64,000 nucleotides of DNA from JAYRZB01 sp041916675. Lineage in GTDB: Bacteria > Pseudomonadota > Alphaproteobacteria > Rhizobiales > Devosiaceae. The position numbers and the translations under genes are program-made. Every line of letters begins with the position of its first letter. Position 1 is the stretch's first letter. Below, in pieces: positions 9,222 through 18,672 of the stretch. The notes under the pieces were generated by a model, which searched no databases, was not told the DNA's origin, and worked only from the letters and a program-made list of their open reading frames with translations. The stretch is taken from NCBI GenBank assembly GCA_041916675.1, contig JAYRZB010000001.1:248001-312000 (forward strand), written 5' to 3'.

Positions 9222-9853
9222 GCAGCTGCGCAACCGTCATCTTTGCCGGGGGCGCCGGAGAGCGGCTCGGTGGCGTGAACAAAGCCTCGCTCCTTGTGGG
9301 TGGCGTGCCCATGCTCGCGCGCATACACCGGACACTTAAGGTTGCGGATGGCCCGCACTTCCTTGCCGTTGGCCAGAGAAATGCAGATGAGTTTGCGCTT
9401 GTGGGGGCACTCGTTCCCGTGCCCGACCTTCCCGGGCCGCTTGGCGGCCCGCTTGCCGGTCTTGCGGCGGCTGTTGATCGGTGTCAGCACATGCCCTCAC
9501 AGCCTCAACTCATCCTGACGGCAAGCGTCGATGCGCCCCTGTTGCCGACTGACTTCCCGAATCTGATGCTGGATGCGGTCCGCCGAAGCGACGTCGGCGC
9601 AATCGTCCGATATGCCGGGCAGCAACACCCTACGCATGGCATCTGGCGCGTTGCGGCGCTGGCAAAACTGCTTGCGGGTGCAGCCACGGGGCTCGGTCCA
9701 ATAAGTCTAAAGCACCTCGCCGCCGAAGCCCCTGCCACAATTATTGATTGGAAAGAATCTACCGTCGGCGACCCTTTCATCAGCCTGAACACCCTCACCG
9801 ATCTGCTCATCATTGGACGCAGGCTGACCACAATCGCCGATCGGCCAAGTTAG
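9218..9853 (+). CDS. MobA-like molybdopterin-guanylyltransferase family protein
   Basis: Nucleotidyltransferase of the MobA/NTP-transferase fold. The N-terminal nucleotide-binding loop FAGGAGERLGGVNKASLLVGG is at about residues 9-29, fitting GGxxxRxGxxK. PGPLGGPLAGL and the FISLNTLTDL tail also match MobA. MobA adds GMP to molybdopterin. The protein has 211 residues, usual for the family. The start is TTG at 9218, overlapping the BenE stop (TTGA), a sign of translational coupling. No other molybdenum-cofactor gene is nearby, so a related sugar or CTP transferase role cannot be excluded. Confidence 0.78.
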   Translation: MSSCATVIFAGGAGERLGGVNKASLLVGGVPMLARIHRTLKVADGPHFLAVGQRNADEFALVGALVPVPDLPGPLGGPLAGLAAAVDRCQHMPSQPQLILTASVDAPLLPTDFPNLMLDAVRRSDVGAIVRYAGQQHPTHGIWRVAALAKLLAGAATGLGPISLKHLAAEAPATIIDWKESTVGDPFISLNTLTDLLIIGRRLTTIADRPS

Positions 9854-9938
9854 ATCAGAGATCGCAATTTTGGGGGTTGGCAAAGGAATTCAGAACCGCT
9901 AAACGGACCCCACTCTCGAAGCGGGAGTACAGAAATGT

Positions 9939-10014
9939 TCCTCGATAGCTCAGTTGGTAGAGCGTTCGACTGTTAATCGAATGGTCGCTGGTTCGAGTCC
10001 AGCTCGAGGAGCCA
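9939..10014 (+). tRNA. tRNA-Asn (GTT)
   Basis: A 76-nt cloverleaf with acceptor TCCTCGA/TCGAGGA, D-arm AGCTCAGTTGGTAGAGC, anticodon GTT in loop CTGTTAA, T-arm GGTTCGAGTCC and encoded GCCA end. Confidence 0.95.
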
Positions 10015-10113
10015 TTTCATTTTTCTCACATTCTAGGCTGACCTGAACCGTGTGACTCGTTCATCGGTCGCAACGCCTCGCATTCATCCAATGTTAAAGA
10101 CACTGCCCTGAGA

Positions 10114-12135
10114 ATGATCCCATATTTCAGGGATCATGTTTTGCGCACTTACCTCCTAAGCCGGTTCCGGCGGATAATCGGCACGTCGATCGATGACCCC
10201 GAGCTAAAGCGCTCGCAGCTGAAGGCATTTTCCAGCCAGTTGCCGCTGCTTTACCTCATCCTGATCTCCAGTTGCGTTTCCCTTTCCGTCACACATCATA
10301 ATATCGCTCCAGTTGAGCTCTCCGTTTATATTCCCATTCTCTTGTGCTCGCTCTGCGTTCTCAGGCTCGCTTATCTCTGGCGCGCCCGCTCCCGCGACAT
10401 ACCTACTGAAAAAATTGCCGGCATGCTCCGCTCCACCTTGGTGGTCTCAGGCTCGGTGGGGTTGTCTTTCACCATTTGGGCGTTGAGCCTTCACCCCTAT
10501 GGCAATGCCTTTGCCCAGGCCCACGTGGTTTTCACCATCGCGATCACTTCGATTGGTTGCGTCTTTTGTCTCATGCATGTGCGCGGAGCGGCGGCACTGG
10601 CCAGCGCGTCAGTGATTGTTCCCTTTGCGGTCGTCTTCGGGTTTCGTGGCGATCCAAACCTGACGGCCATGACGATCAGCCTCGCACTAGTCTCAATCGC
10701 CATGCTTGTCGTTCTGTTTTCGAACTATCGCAGTTTTGCAGGCCTTGCCCTAGCAAAGCGCGACGTGCTGGCGCGGCAGGCCGAAACGCAGCGACTCAAC
10801 GACGAGAACTTCAGGCTCGCCAATCTCGACGTCCTCACCGACCTGCCCAATCGTCGCCGGTTCTTTGCCGAGTTCGAAGTCGTGCTTGAGCAGGCACGCA
10901 GCTACAATATGCCCTTCACCGTCGGCCTAATCGATCTTGATGGCTTCAAGCCGGTCAACGATCTTTATGGGCATTCGGCAGGTGACAGGATTCTGGTTGA
11001 AGTCGGCCGACGCCTGAAGCGCCTGCATGGTCCGGCTGTGTTCTTTGCCCGTCTCGGGGGCGACGAGTTTGGGTTGATCATGGAGGGTCTCCATACCGAT
11101 GACGATATTCGCCAGTTTGGTAAATCGGTGTGCGCCGCCCTTTCAGAGCCCTACACCTTTGCCGATGTAGCGCTGCAACTTTCGGGTTCGATTGGCTTTG
11201 CAATTTGTTCAGAGCCCGCGCTCGCGACCGACCATTTGCTTGAATGCGCAGATTACGCCCTCTATCACGCCAAGCAGGCTTCCCGGGGCTCGGCCGTCCT
11301 CTTTTCTGCAGAACTCGAAACAAAGATACGGCGTCAGGGTATGATTGAGCAGGGTCTGCGCCATGCAGATCTCGACGCTGAACTGTCGCTGGTCTTTCAG
11401 CCGATCTATGACGTCAAGCAGGCGCGCACCATTGGCCTTGAGGCGCTGGCTCGCTGGAACAGTCCGACCTTAGGCGATGTTCGCCCCGATGCCTTCATCG
11501 CGGTGGCGGAGCGTGCAGGCATGATCTGCCAGCTTACCGATGTCCTGTTGCGCAAGGCGCTTGCCGAAGCCGTCACATGGCCGGGTGATGTCCGGGTATC
11601 GTTCAATCTCTCGATGCTTGATATTGCGTCGATGGAAGCGGTGGAGCGGCTCGTTTCCATCGTCAAGGACAGCGGTATTGATGCCTCCCGGATTGATTTC
11701 GAAGTCACGGAAACGGCCGTGATGCATGACTTCGAGCAGGCCTGCGCCGCACTGCGAACTCTCAAATCCCTGGGCTCCAGCATCGCGCTAGATGATTTCG
11801 GGTCGGGGTACTCCAGCCTGAGTTACGTCCACAAATTGCCGCTCGACAAGATCAAGATCGATCGCAGTTTCATTGCCGAAATCGAGACCGATCCTGCCTG
11901 CCGCGATATCGTCAAATCGGTGGTCGACTTATGCCGGAACCTCAAGTTGGCCTGCATAGTCGAGGGCACCGAAACTGCGGGGCAGCTCTGGGCGATGACG
12001 GAGATTGGCTGCTGGCTCATGCAGGGCTACCTCTTCAGCCGCCCGATGCCGCCGTCCCAGATCAGCGAGCATCTGGCCATCGAGCGTCGTGGGCATGAAG
12101 CACATGTCGTACAACTGTCCAAGTACAGCGCCTAA
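10114..12135 (+). CDS. Membrane GGDEF-EAL protein (cyclic-di-GMP synthesis/hydrolysis)
   Basis: A 673-residue protein. The first 210 residues hold about five or six transmembrane helices and no recognisable periplasmic or PAS sensor. A GGDEF domain follows (NLDVLTDLPNRRRFF; GGDEF intact near residue 315). The EAL domain has an intact EALARW motif near residue 443, plus DDFGSGYSSL and the KIDRSFI loop. With both active sites apparently intact it could be bifunctional, with diguanylate cyclase and phosphodiesterase activity set by the membrane domain. The ATG at 10114 has a weak ribosome site. It stands alone after tRNA-Asn. Confidence 0.93.
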   Translation: MIPYFRDHVLRTYLLSRFRRIIGTSIDDPELKRSQLKAFSSQLPLLYLILISSCVSLSVTHHNIAPVELSVYIPILLCSLCVLRLAYLWRARSRDIPTEKIAGMLRSTLVVSGSVGLSFTIWALSLHPYGNAFAQAHVVFTIAITSIGCVFCLMHVRGAAALASASVIVPFAVVFGFRGDPNLTAMTISLALVSIAMLVVLFSNYRSFAGLALAKRDVLARQAETQRLNDENFRLANLDVLTDLPNRRRFFAEFEVVLEQARSYNMPFTVGLIDLDGFKPVNDLYGHSAGDRILVEVGRRLKRLHGPAVFFARLGGDEFGLIMEGLHTDDDIRQFGKSVCAALSEPYTFADVALQLSGSIGFAICSEPALATDHLLECADYALYHAKQASRGSAVLFSAELETKIRRQGMIEQGLRHADLDAELSLVFQPIYDVKQARTIGLEALARWNSPTLGDVRPDAFIAVAERAGMICQLTDVLLRKALAEAVTWPGDVRVSFNLSMLDIASMEAVERLVSIVKDSGIDASRIDFEVTETAVMHDFEQACAALRTLKSLGSSIALDDFGSGYSSLSYVHKLPLDKIKIDRSFIAEIETDPACRDIVKSVVDLCRNLKLACIVEGTETAGQLWAMTEIGCWLMQGYLFSRPMPPSQISEHLAIERRGHEAHVVQLSKYSA

Positions 12136-12136
12136 A

Positions 12137-12385
12137 CTACCCTCTCCAGATCATGCGCATGTAGACGCCGCCCGACTTGAGCTCCGCAATCATTTGATCC
12201 ATCCGCTTCTGCCGCGTTTCAGCGCGCTTGGCTCGGCAGATCCACCCCACATAGTCATTCTGCTGATATGCAGGCCGGGTGTCGTAAGCATCACTTACGC
12301 CCGCCCGCGCCAGCGCTGCCGCAATCTCATCAGGCATCGCGTAAATCTGACGCTTCATCTTCGAAGTATCGACAGAAGTTTTCAC
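12137..12385 (-). CDS. Small YdeI/OmpD-associated (OmdA) family protein
   Basis: An 82-residue basic protein. The C-terminal part (DTRPAYQQNDYVGWICRAKR and the ETRQKRMDQMIAEL stretch) matches the conserved core of OmdA/YdeI-associated proteins as I recognise it. The function of the family is poorly known; some members protect against bacteriocins. I chose GTG at 12385 because GAGAGG lies 7 nt upstream; a longer frame to 12430 has no such site. It is convergent with the GGDEF-EAL gene, whose stop is 1 nt away. Confidence 0.65.
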   Translation of the reverse strand: MKTSVDTSKMKRQIYAMPDEIAAALARAGVSDAYDTRPAYQQNDYVGWICRAKRAETRQKRMDQMIAELKSGGVYMRMIWRG

Positions 12386-12645
12386 TTCGCACCTCTCAAA
12401 CAAACCAGAGCCCGTCTGGCGCTCATTCAACGGTGAACAACGACTCTGAGCTCGCCATCAATACTGTTGAGAACTTGGCTTTACTCTCTTGACGAGAATT
12501 AAGGTTAATGATCCGAAAACGCGAATCAAACCTTGCTCACTGGAAATGTTAGTGATTTAGTAACCATCGATACGGTCTAGGCCACCGTGATCGCATAGTA
12601 ACCGGAGACAAAAGCGGCGTTGCCTCCCTCTCAGTGAGGTCCACA

Positions 12646-12963
12646 ATGAACACTCTCGTCTCGAAGATCGCAGCCGGCGCCACCATTGGCGCCATGACTT
12701 TCGCACTGAGCCTGGCAACCACCGCCCCGGCTCAGGCTTTTACCGCCAACGTGCAGCAGGCGACCAATCACTACGTCAATTGCTTCAACCTGATGCTGAC
12801 TGATCCGGCTGCTCACGCAGCGCAGTGCAGCCCCAGCACCATTCCGGCCTCGCTCTCGTCGTTGAGCACTCCGGTTGCAGTCGGTACTCCGATTGTCGAA
12901 CACTGCTACCCCAAGGCAAAGAAAGCCATGCGCCACTTCCGTAGGATGCCTCGCCCGAACTGA
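12646..12963 (+). CDS. Small secreted protein of unknown function
   Basis: A 105-residue protein with a clear Sec signal peptide: charged start, hydrophobic stretch AGATIGAMTFALSLATTA, cleavage after PAQA near residue 31. The mature part is about 75 residues, Ala/Thr/Ser-rich, with three cysteines and a basic end (KAKKAMRHFRRMPRPN). I do not recognise a family. ATG at 12646 is preferred over GTG at 12634, because GTGAGG lies just upstream of the ATG. It has its own upstream region of over 200 nt and a terminator, so it is probably monocistronic. Confidence 0.7.
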   Translation: MNTLVSKIAAGATIGAMTFALSLATTAPAQAFTANVQQATNHYVNCFNLMLTDPAAHAAQCSPSTIPASLSSLSTPVAVGTPIVEHCYPKAKKAMRHFRRMPRPN

Positions 12964-12982
12964 TTAAGCTTCTGCATTGTGC

Positions 12983-13014
12983 CGGCCGCCCTGAGGATTT
13001 CTTCGGGGTGGCCG
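12983..13014 (+). terminator. Stem-loop terminator of the small secreted-protein gene
   Basis: CGGCCGCCC pairs with GGGTGGCCG (9 bp, one G-T pair) around a 14-nt loop and is followed by TATCTTTAT. It lies between two convergent genes, about 20 nt past the stop of the secreted-protein gene. Confidence 0.6.
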
Positions 13015-13028
13015 TATCTTTATGGGCA

Positions 13029-14924
13029 TCAGCGTGTCAGCCACTCGTAGAGCTTCCCGCTGAGCTCTGTCGGCTCATATTCTGCCCCATGCAGCACAAC
13101 ATCCGCATTCATTGGCGCCTCGAATGGCGACGAGATGCCTGTAAAATTCTTGATCTCGCCTTTGCGTGCCTTGGCATAGAGCCCCTTAGGATCGCGCGCC
13201 TCGCAGACCTCGAGCGGCGTATCCACGTAGACCTCGGTGAAGGCGATATCGCCCGCCACTTCCCGCGCCAGCTGCCGCTCGTTGCGGAAGGGCGAAATGA
13301 AGGACACCAGCACAATCAGACCGGCGTCCGCCATCAGCTTGGCAACCTCCGCTACGCGCCGCACATTCTCAACACGGTCGGCATCGGTGAAGCCGAGGTC
13401 CTTGTTCAGGCCGTGCCGCACATTGTCGCCATCCAGAGTATAGGTGTGCCGACCTTCAGCGGTGAGCCGCTTCTCAAGCAGATTGGCAACCGTCGACTTT
13501 CCTGAACCCGAAAGGCCTGTGAACCAGACGATATGCGGTGTCTGTCCCTTCAGCTCCGCGCGCACCTGGCGGTTCACGTCAAAGCTCTGATAGGACAGGT
13601 TTTGGGCCCGCCGCAGACCAAAATCGATCACCCCGGCCCCGACAGTTGCGTTGCTGATCCGGTCGATCAAGATGAATGCACCTGTCTGCCCATTGCTGGC
13701 ATAAGGGTCGAAGGCAATCGGCTTGTCGGTGGCAATCGTCACCGTACCCACTTCGTTGAGCTCAAGCTTGGTAGCGGCCGTGTGCTCAAGAGTGTTCACG
13801 TTGGTGCGGAACTTGATCGCGGTCAGGCTTGCCGGCACGAGTTGCGAGCCGATCTTGAGCAGGTATGAGCGTCCGTGAAATGCGGGCTCATCGTGCATCC
13901 ACACCATGCGGGCCTGAAACTGGTTCGAAAACTCCGGCGTCTGGCCCGCGTGAGTCAGCACATCGCCGCGTGAAATATCCACTTCGCGGTCGAGCACCAG
14001 CGTGATCGCTTGCCCGGAAACGGCATAATCCAGGTCGCCGTCCATCGTTACAATTCGGGCCACCTTTGCCGGCTTGCGCGAAGCGGCAACCAGCACCTCG
14101 TCGCCAACCCGCACGGTGCCCGAGGCGACCGTACCCGAGAACCCGCGGAAGTCGATGCTGGCACGATTGACCCATTGCACCGGGAACCGGAAAGGGAGGG
14201 TGCTTTCATCAGCGTCGACATCGATGCCTTCAAGATAGGGCACCAGTTGCGGTCCATTGTACCAGGGCGTACTGGGGCTTGGCCTCAGGATGTTGTCGCC
14301 CTTGAGCGCGGAAACCGGGATCGCCTGCAGGGTCGTGAACCCCAGGTCGGCAGCAAACGCGCGATAGTCGCTGCTGATCTTGTCGAATACGCCTTGGTCG
14401 TAGCCGACGAGGTCGATCTTGTTGATCACCAGCACCACGTGCTTCACCCCGATCAGGGAGAGAATGAAGCTGTGGCGGCGCGTCTGCGTCAACAGGCCCT
14501 TGCGCGCGTCCACCAGCACCAGCGCCACATCGGCGTTCGAAGCGCCGGTGGCCATGTTGCGGGTGTATTGCTCATGGCCCGGCGTATCGGCCACGATGAA
14601 TTTCCGCCTGTCGGTCGAAAAAAACCGGTAGGCCACGTCGATGGTAATCCCCTGCTCGCGCTCGGCGGCGAGGCCATCCACCAGCAGCGAAAAGTCGATG
14701 CCTTCATCGCCCGTCGTGCGATTGCGGCTTTCGTTACGCAGGCTCGCCAGTTGATCGTCGAGGATCAGTTGGCTGTCGTAGAGCAGCCGCCCGATCAGGG
14801 TCGATTTGCCGTCATCGACCGAACCGCAGGTCAGGAAACGCAACATGCCTTTGTCGGTCTGCTGGCTTAGCCAGAGATCGAGATCGGTGTCCGCAGTTGC
14901 AAGGGCGCTGGCCTGGTTGGTCAA
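13029..14924 (-). CDS. cysNC: Bifunctional sulfate adenylyltransferase subunit 1 / APS kinase
   Basis: Two fused enzymes of sulfate activation, 631 residues. The N-terminal CysN GTPase has the P-loop GSVDDGKST at about 34-42, DTPGHEQYTRNM and NKID, followed by EF-Tu-like beta-barrel domains. It energises ATP sulfurylase with CysD. The C-terminal APS kinase (CysC) has its own P-loop GLSGSGKST near residues 466-474 and makes PAPS. The start is TTG at 14924, directly after the cysD TAA stop, with AGGAAGGG upstream, so the pair is one operon. The fusion is common in rhizobia and relatives. Confidence 0.96.
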   Translation of the reverse strand: MTNQASALATADTDLDLWLSQQTDKGMLRFLTCGSVDDGKSTLIGRLLYDSQLILDDQLASLRNESRNRTTGDEGIDFSLLVDGLAAEREQGITIDVAYRFFSTDRRKFIVADTPGHEQYTRNMATGASNADVALVLVDARKGLLTQTRRHSFILSLIGVKHVVLVINKIDLVGYDQGVFDKISSDYRAFAADLGFTTLQAIPVSALKGDNILRPSPSTPWYNGPQLVPYLEGIDVDADESTLPFRFPVQWVNRASIDFRGFSGTVASGTVRVGDEVLVAASRKPAKVARIVTMDGDLDYAVSGQAITLVLDREVDISRGDVLTHAGQTPEFSNQFQARMVWMHDEPAFHGRSYLLKIGSQLVPASLTAIKFRTNVNTLEHTAATKLELNEVGTVTIATDKPIAFDPYASNGQTGAFILIDRISNATVGAGVIDFGLRRAQNLSYQSFDVNRQVRAELKGQTPHIVWFTGLSGSGKSTVANLLEKRLTAEGRHTYTLDGDNVRHGLNKDLGFTDADRVENVRRVAEVAKLMADAGLIVLVSFISPFRNERQLAREVAGDIAFTEVYVDTPLEVCEARDPKGLYAKARKGEIKNFTGISSPFEAPMNADVVLHGAEYEPTELSGKLYEWLTR

Positions 14925-15839
14925 TTAGAAATACCCTTCCTGCTTCTTCTTTTCCATCGAGCCAGCCTGGTCGCTGTCGATCAGCCGCCCCTCGCGCTCC
15001 GATGTTCTGCTGGCCTGCATTTCCATGATGATCGAGGGCAAGTCAGACGCGGTCGAACGCAATGCCCCGGTCAGCGGATAGCAGCCCAGGGTACGGAACC
15101 GCACCATTTCCTCTCGCGGGGTCTCACCATCGAGAAGCGGATACCGCTCGTCATCGACCATGATCAGGGTGCCCGAACGCTCGACCACCGGCCGCGGCCG
15201 GGCAAAGTAAAGTGGCACGATGGGGATCTGCTCGGAATAGATGTAAGTCCAGATATCAAGCTCGGTCCAGTTCGACAGCGGAAATACCCGCATGCTCTCG
15301 CCGGGTGCCAGCCGGGTGTTGAACACACGCCAGAGCTCAGGCCGCTGGTTTTTCGGGTCCCAGGCGTGCTGGGCATTGCGGTGAGAGAAAATGCGCTCCT
15401 TGGCGCGCGATTTCTCTTCATCGCGCCGGGCACCTCCAATTGCCGCATCATAGCGCCCGGCGTTGAGTGCCTGACGCAGGGCAGCCGTCTTCATGATGTC
15501 GGTGTAGCGCGCCGAACCCTGATCGAACGGGTTGATGTTGTTGGCCAACCCTTCGGGGTTGGTGTGCACCTTAAGCTCAAAGCCGAAGTCGGCCGCCATC
15601 TTGTCGCGGAAGGCGATCATCTCGCGAAACTTCCAGGTCGTGTCGATGTGCAGCAGTGGAAACGGTATCCGCGACGGGAAGAATGCTTTGCGCGCCAGAT
15701 GCAGCAGGACGCTTGAATCCTTGCCGATCGAGTACATCATGACCGGACGCTCGAAGGCCGCCGCGACTTCGCGCAGAATCTCGATGCTTTCGGATTCAAG
15801 GGCTTGCAGATGTGTCAGGCGGCCGGGCGCAACAACCAT
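14925..15839 (-). CDS. cysD: Sulfate adenylyltransferase subunit 2
   Basis: The PAPS-reductase/ATP-pyrophosphatase-fold subunit that forms APS from sulfate and ATP. The 304-residue protein has the PP-loop SIGKDSS at about residues 37-43, and the FPLLHIDTTWKF and GARRDEEKSRAKER segments typical of CysD. It sits directly upstream of cysNC, stop abutting start. The upstream region is shared with the divergent photolyase gene. No cysH or cysI is present in the window. Confidence 0.96.
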   Translation of the reverse strand: MVVAPGRLTHLQALESESIEILREVAAAFERPVMMYSIGKDSSVLLHLARKAFFPSRIPFPLLHIDTTWKFREMIAFRDKMAADFGFELKVHTNPEGLANNINPFDQGSARYTDIMKTAALRQALNAGRYDAAIGGARRDEEKSRAKERIFSHRNAQHAWDPKNQRPELWRVFNTRLAPGESMRVFPLSNWTELDIWTYIYSEQIPIVPLYFARPRPVVERSGTLIMVDDERYPLLDGETPREEMVRFRTLGCYPLTGALRSTASDLPSIIMEMQASRTSEREGRLIDSDQAGSMEKKKQEGYF

Positions 15840-16035
15840 TTTGGGGTATCCAGTGCGGAATTACACCCCGGAAATACGCGCGAGCGCTGCGGTGAACAAG
15901 GGCCGCAAGGTTGCGAAAAAATGAACCGAACGCCGCATTTCCGCGTATTCACAGCCGGATAGCCGGAATTGCCGCCGCAGCCCACACCACAGGTAAAGAC
16001 TGCGTCGGCCACACTGACAAAAGGAAAACTATTTC

Positions 16036-17457
16036 ATGGCCGAAACGGCACTGGTCTGGTTCCGCAACGACCTACGGATTGCCGATAACCCCGCCCTCTC
16101 GGCCGCCTTCGCTTCAGGCGCCCCCGTCACCGCTCTGTTTGTGCATGAAACCGACCCTGCCCTGCGCCCCATCGGCGGCGCTGCCCGCTGGTGGCTGCAC
16201 CATAGTCTTGGCAGCCTGGCCACTTCGCTGGCGCAACTCGGCGTCGAACTGCACGTTGCCACCGGACGCTCGGGCGAGGTTGTTCAGCAAATGGCGAAAA
16301 CCTTTGCTGCCAGCGCGGTGTTCTGGAACCGACGATATCCTGCGGCCGACCGGGCGCACGATAGCGAGATCAAGCAGACCCTCCGCGCCGAGGGCCATCA
16401 GGCCCACAGTTTCAACGGATCGTTGCTGGTCGAACCGTGGGAGATCGAAACCGGCCAGGGCAAACCCTATTCGGTCTTCACTCCGTTCTGGAAAGCGCTG
16501 AAGACGCGACAGTTCCCGGCACCGCTCCAGCCTCCAACTGGTAACAGATCAGTTTCGTATTCACAGAACCCGGACAGCAACTACACGGAGCCGCACTGGT
16601 CTGCGTCTTTGGCCCGACACTGGCGCATCGGCGAGGCTGCCGCCCAGAGTGCCCTGGAGCGGTTCCTCGATGAGCGACTTGCCCGCTATAAGGAGGGTCG
16701 CGATTTTCCCGGGCTGGCCGTATCCTCTGAGCTCTCACCGCATCTGCGGTTTGGCGAAATTTCCCCGCGCCAGATCTGGCACGCTGCCCTGTGGCGCGAA
16801 CAGCAGGGCGCAACAGACACTGCATCGAGCGAGAAATTCCTTTCCGAACTGGCCTGGCGTGAATTCTCGTATCACCTGCTCTATCACCGCGAAGACATTG
16901 CTCAGGTGCCCATGCAAGCCAAATACGCCGCCATGCCATGGCGCGAAGACTCCAAGGCATTGCGCGCATGGCAGAGGGGGCAAACCGGCTTCCCCATCGT
17001 CGATGCCGGCATGCGCCAGCTCTGGCAAACCGGCTGGGTGCACAATAGGGTGCGTATGCTGGTCGCCTCACTCCTCGCCAAGAACCTCCTCATCGACTGG
17101 CGGTTGGGCGAACAATGGTTCTGGGACACGCTGGTCGATGCCGACCCCGCCAGCAACCCGGCCAGCTGGCAATGGGTGGCCGGTTGTGGCGCGGATGCGG
17201 CCCCCTACTTCCGCATTTTCAATCCGGTAACACAGGGCGAACGCTTCGACGGCGCAGGCGGCTATGTCCGCACCTGGGTGCCAGAACTCGCCGCCCTGCC
17301 CGACCAGTGGATTCAAAAGCCGTTCGAAGCGCCAGACACTGTTCTGATCAAGGCTGGCGTCCGGCTCGGGGATACCTATCCGCACCCAATTGTAGATCTG
17401 CTGGCCACCCGCCACCGCGCACTGGCGGCCCTTTCCGAAACCTCCGCCGAAGACTAG
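16036..17457 (+). CDS. phrB: Deoxyribodipyrimidine photolyase
   Basis: A 473-residue DNA photolyase/cryptochrome family enzyme using FAD and light to split pyrimidine dimers. The N-terminal Rossmann antenna domain begins with TALVWFRNDLRIADNPAL. The C-terminal FAD domain shows ELAWREFSYHLLYH, WVHNRVRMLVASLLAKNLLIDW (near residue 335) and NPASWQWVAGCGADAAPYFRIFNP. These are class I CPD photolyase hallmarks. The start has AAGGA upstream. It is divergent from cysD and followed by cysK after 163 nt without an obvious terminator. Confidence 0.96.
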   Translation: MAETALVWFRNDLRIADNPALSAAFASGAPVTALFVHETDPALRPIGGAARWWLHHSLGSLATSLAQLGVELHVATGRSGEVVQQMAKTFAASAVFWNRRYPAADRAHDSEIKQTLRAEGHQAHSFNGSLLVEPWEIETGQGKPYSVFTPFWKALKTRQFPAPLQPPTGNRSVSYSQNPDSNYTEPHWSASLARHWRIGEAAAQSALERFLDERLARYKEGRDFPGLAVSSELSPHLRFGEISPRQIWHAALWREQQGATDTASSEKFLSELAWREFSYHLLYHREDIAQVPMQAKYAAMPWREDSKALRAWQRGQTGFPIVDAGMRQLWQTGWVHNRVRMLVASLLAKNLLIDWRLGEQWFWDTLVDADPASNPASWQWVAGCGADAAPYFRIFNPVTQGERFDGAGGYVRTWVPELAALPDQWIQKPFEAPDTVLIKAGVRLGDTYPHPIVDLLATRHRALAALSETSAED

Positions 17458-17620
17458 GGCAACTGCTTCTGCCAAACCGCGTTGTTTGAGCTGAAATGCC
17501 TCTTGCGGCGGTCACCGGAGAAATCGCGTTTGCTTTTCAGGATTCGACCCTTGTGGCCACGGGTGCGGAACCCTACCATTATGGGCAACAAAGTACTCGC
17601 TGAACGATAGAAACAACCTC

Positions 17621-18670
17621 ATGACCCAGCACCGCGACGTCCTTTCCGCCATTGGCAACACACCCCTGATCCGCCTGAACAAGGTGTCGGAACTCACGGG
17701 CTGCGAGATTTGGGGCAAGGCTGAATTTCTCAATCCGGGGCAGTCGGTCAAGGATCGTGCGGGGCTATACATCATTCGCGACGCCGAGCGGCGCGGCCTG
17801 CTGCGCCCGGGGGGCACCATCGTCGAGGGCACGGCCGGCAACACGGGTATCGGCCTCACCCTGGTTGCCAACGCGCTCGGCTACAAGTCGGTGATCGTGA
17901 TCCCCGATACCCAGAGCCAGGAAAAGAAGGACGCGTTGCGTCTTTATGGAGCGGAGCTGATCGAGGTTCCGGCAAAGCCCTACAAGAACCCCAACAACTA
18001 CATCAAGGTTTCTGGTCGGCTGGCCGAAAAGCTCAATGCCGAACTGCCAAACGGCGCCATTTGGGCCAACCAGTTCGATAATCTTGCCAATCGTCAGGCT
18101 CACATCGAGACCACCGGTCCGGAAATCTTTGAGGAAACCGGCGGCAAGGTCGATGGCTTCATCTGCTCGGTCGGTTCAGGCGGCACGCTCGCCGGTGTCG
18201 CGCTGGCACTCAAGTCGCGCAATCCCAATATCCAGATCGGCCTCGCCGATCCGGAAGGCGCAGCACTCTTTAGCTATTTCACCACGGGCGAGTTGAAGTC
18301 ATCGGGCAATTCGATCACCGAAGGCATCGGCCAGGGGCGCATCACCGCCAATCTGGCCGACCTTAAGGTCGATCGTGCCTATCAGATCTCCGACGCCGAA
18401 GCCCTGCCCTACATCTTCGATCTTATGGCCCATGAAGGCATCTGCCTTGGCGGCTCCAGCGCCATCAACATTGCGGGCGCCGTCCGCCTCGCCCGTGACC
18501 TTGGGCCGGGCAAGACAATCGTCACCATCCTCTGCGACTACGGCAACCGCTATCAGTCCAAAATCTACAATCCGGCATTTCTTGCCGCCAAAGACCTGCC
18601 GACCCCCGGCTGGCTTGCAAACTCCCGGCCGTTCGACATAACTTCGGTGCTTGAACCGGAAGCCGCATAG
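17621..18670 (+). CDS. cysK: Cysteine synthase A (O-acetylserine sulfhydrylase)
   Basis: PLP enzyme making cysteine from O-acetylserine and sulfide. The 349-residue protein has the PLP lysine in GQSVKDRAG (K44), the substrate loop EGTAGNTGIGL near 67-77 and the phosphate-binding GSGGT near 185-189. It belongs to the slightly longer version common in Hyphomicrobiales. Together with cysD and cysNC it points to sulfur assimilation in this neighbourhood, but it is transcribed in the opposite direction. Only 2 nt separate it from cls. Confidence 0.95.
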   Translation: MTQHRDVLSAIGNTPLIRLNKVSELTGCEIWGKAEFLNPGQSVKDRAGLYIIRDAERRGLLRPGGTIVEGTAGNTGIGLTLVANALGYKSVIVIPDTQSQEKKDALRLYGAELIEVPAKPYKNPNNYIKVSGRLAEKLNAELPNGAIWANQFDNLANRQAHIETTGPEIFEETGGKVDGFICSVGSGGTLAGVALALKSRNPNIQIGLADPEGAALFSYFTTGELKSSGNSITEGIGQGRITANLADLKVDRAYQISDAEALPYIFDLMAHEGICLGGSSAINIAGAVRLARDLGPGKTIVTILCDYGNRYQSKIYNPAFLAAKDLPTPGWLANSRPFDITSVLEPEAA

Positions 18671-18672
18671 CG

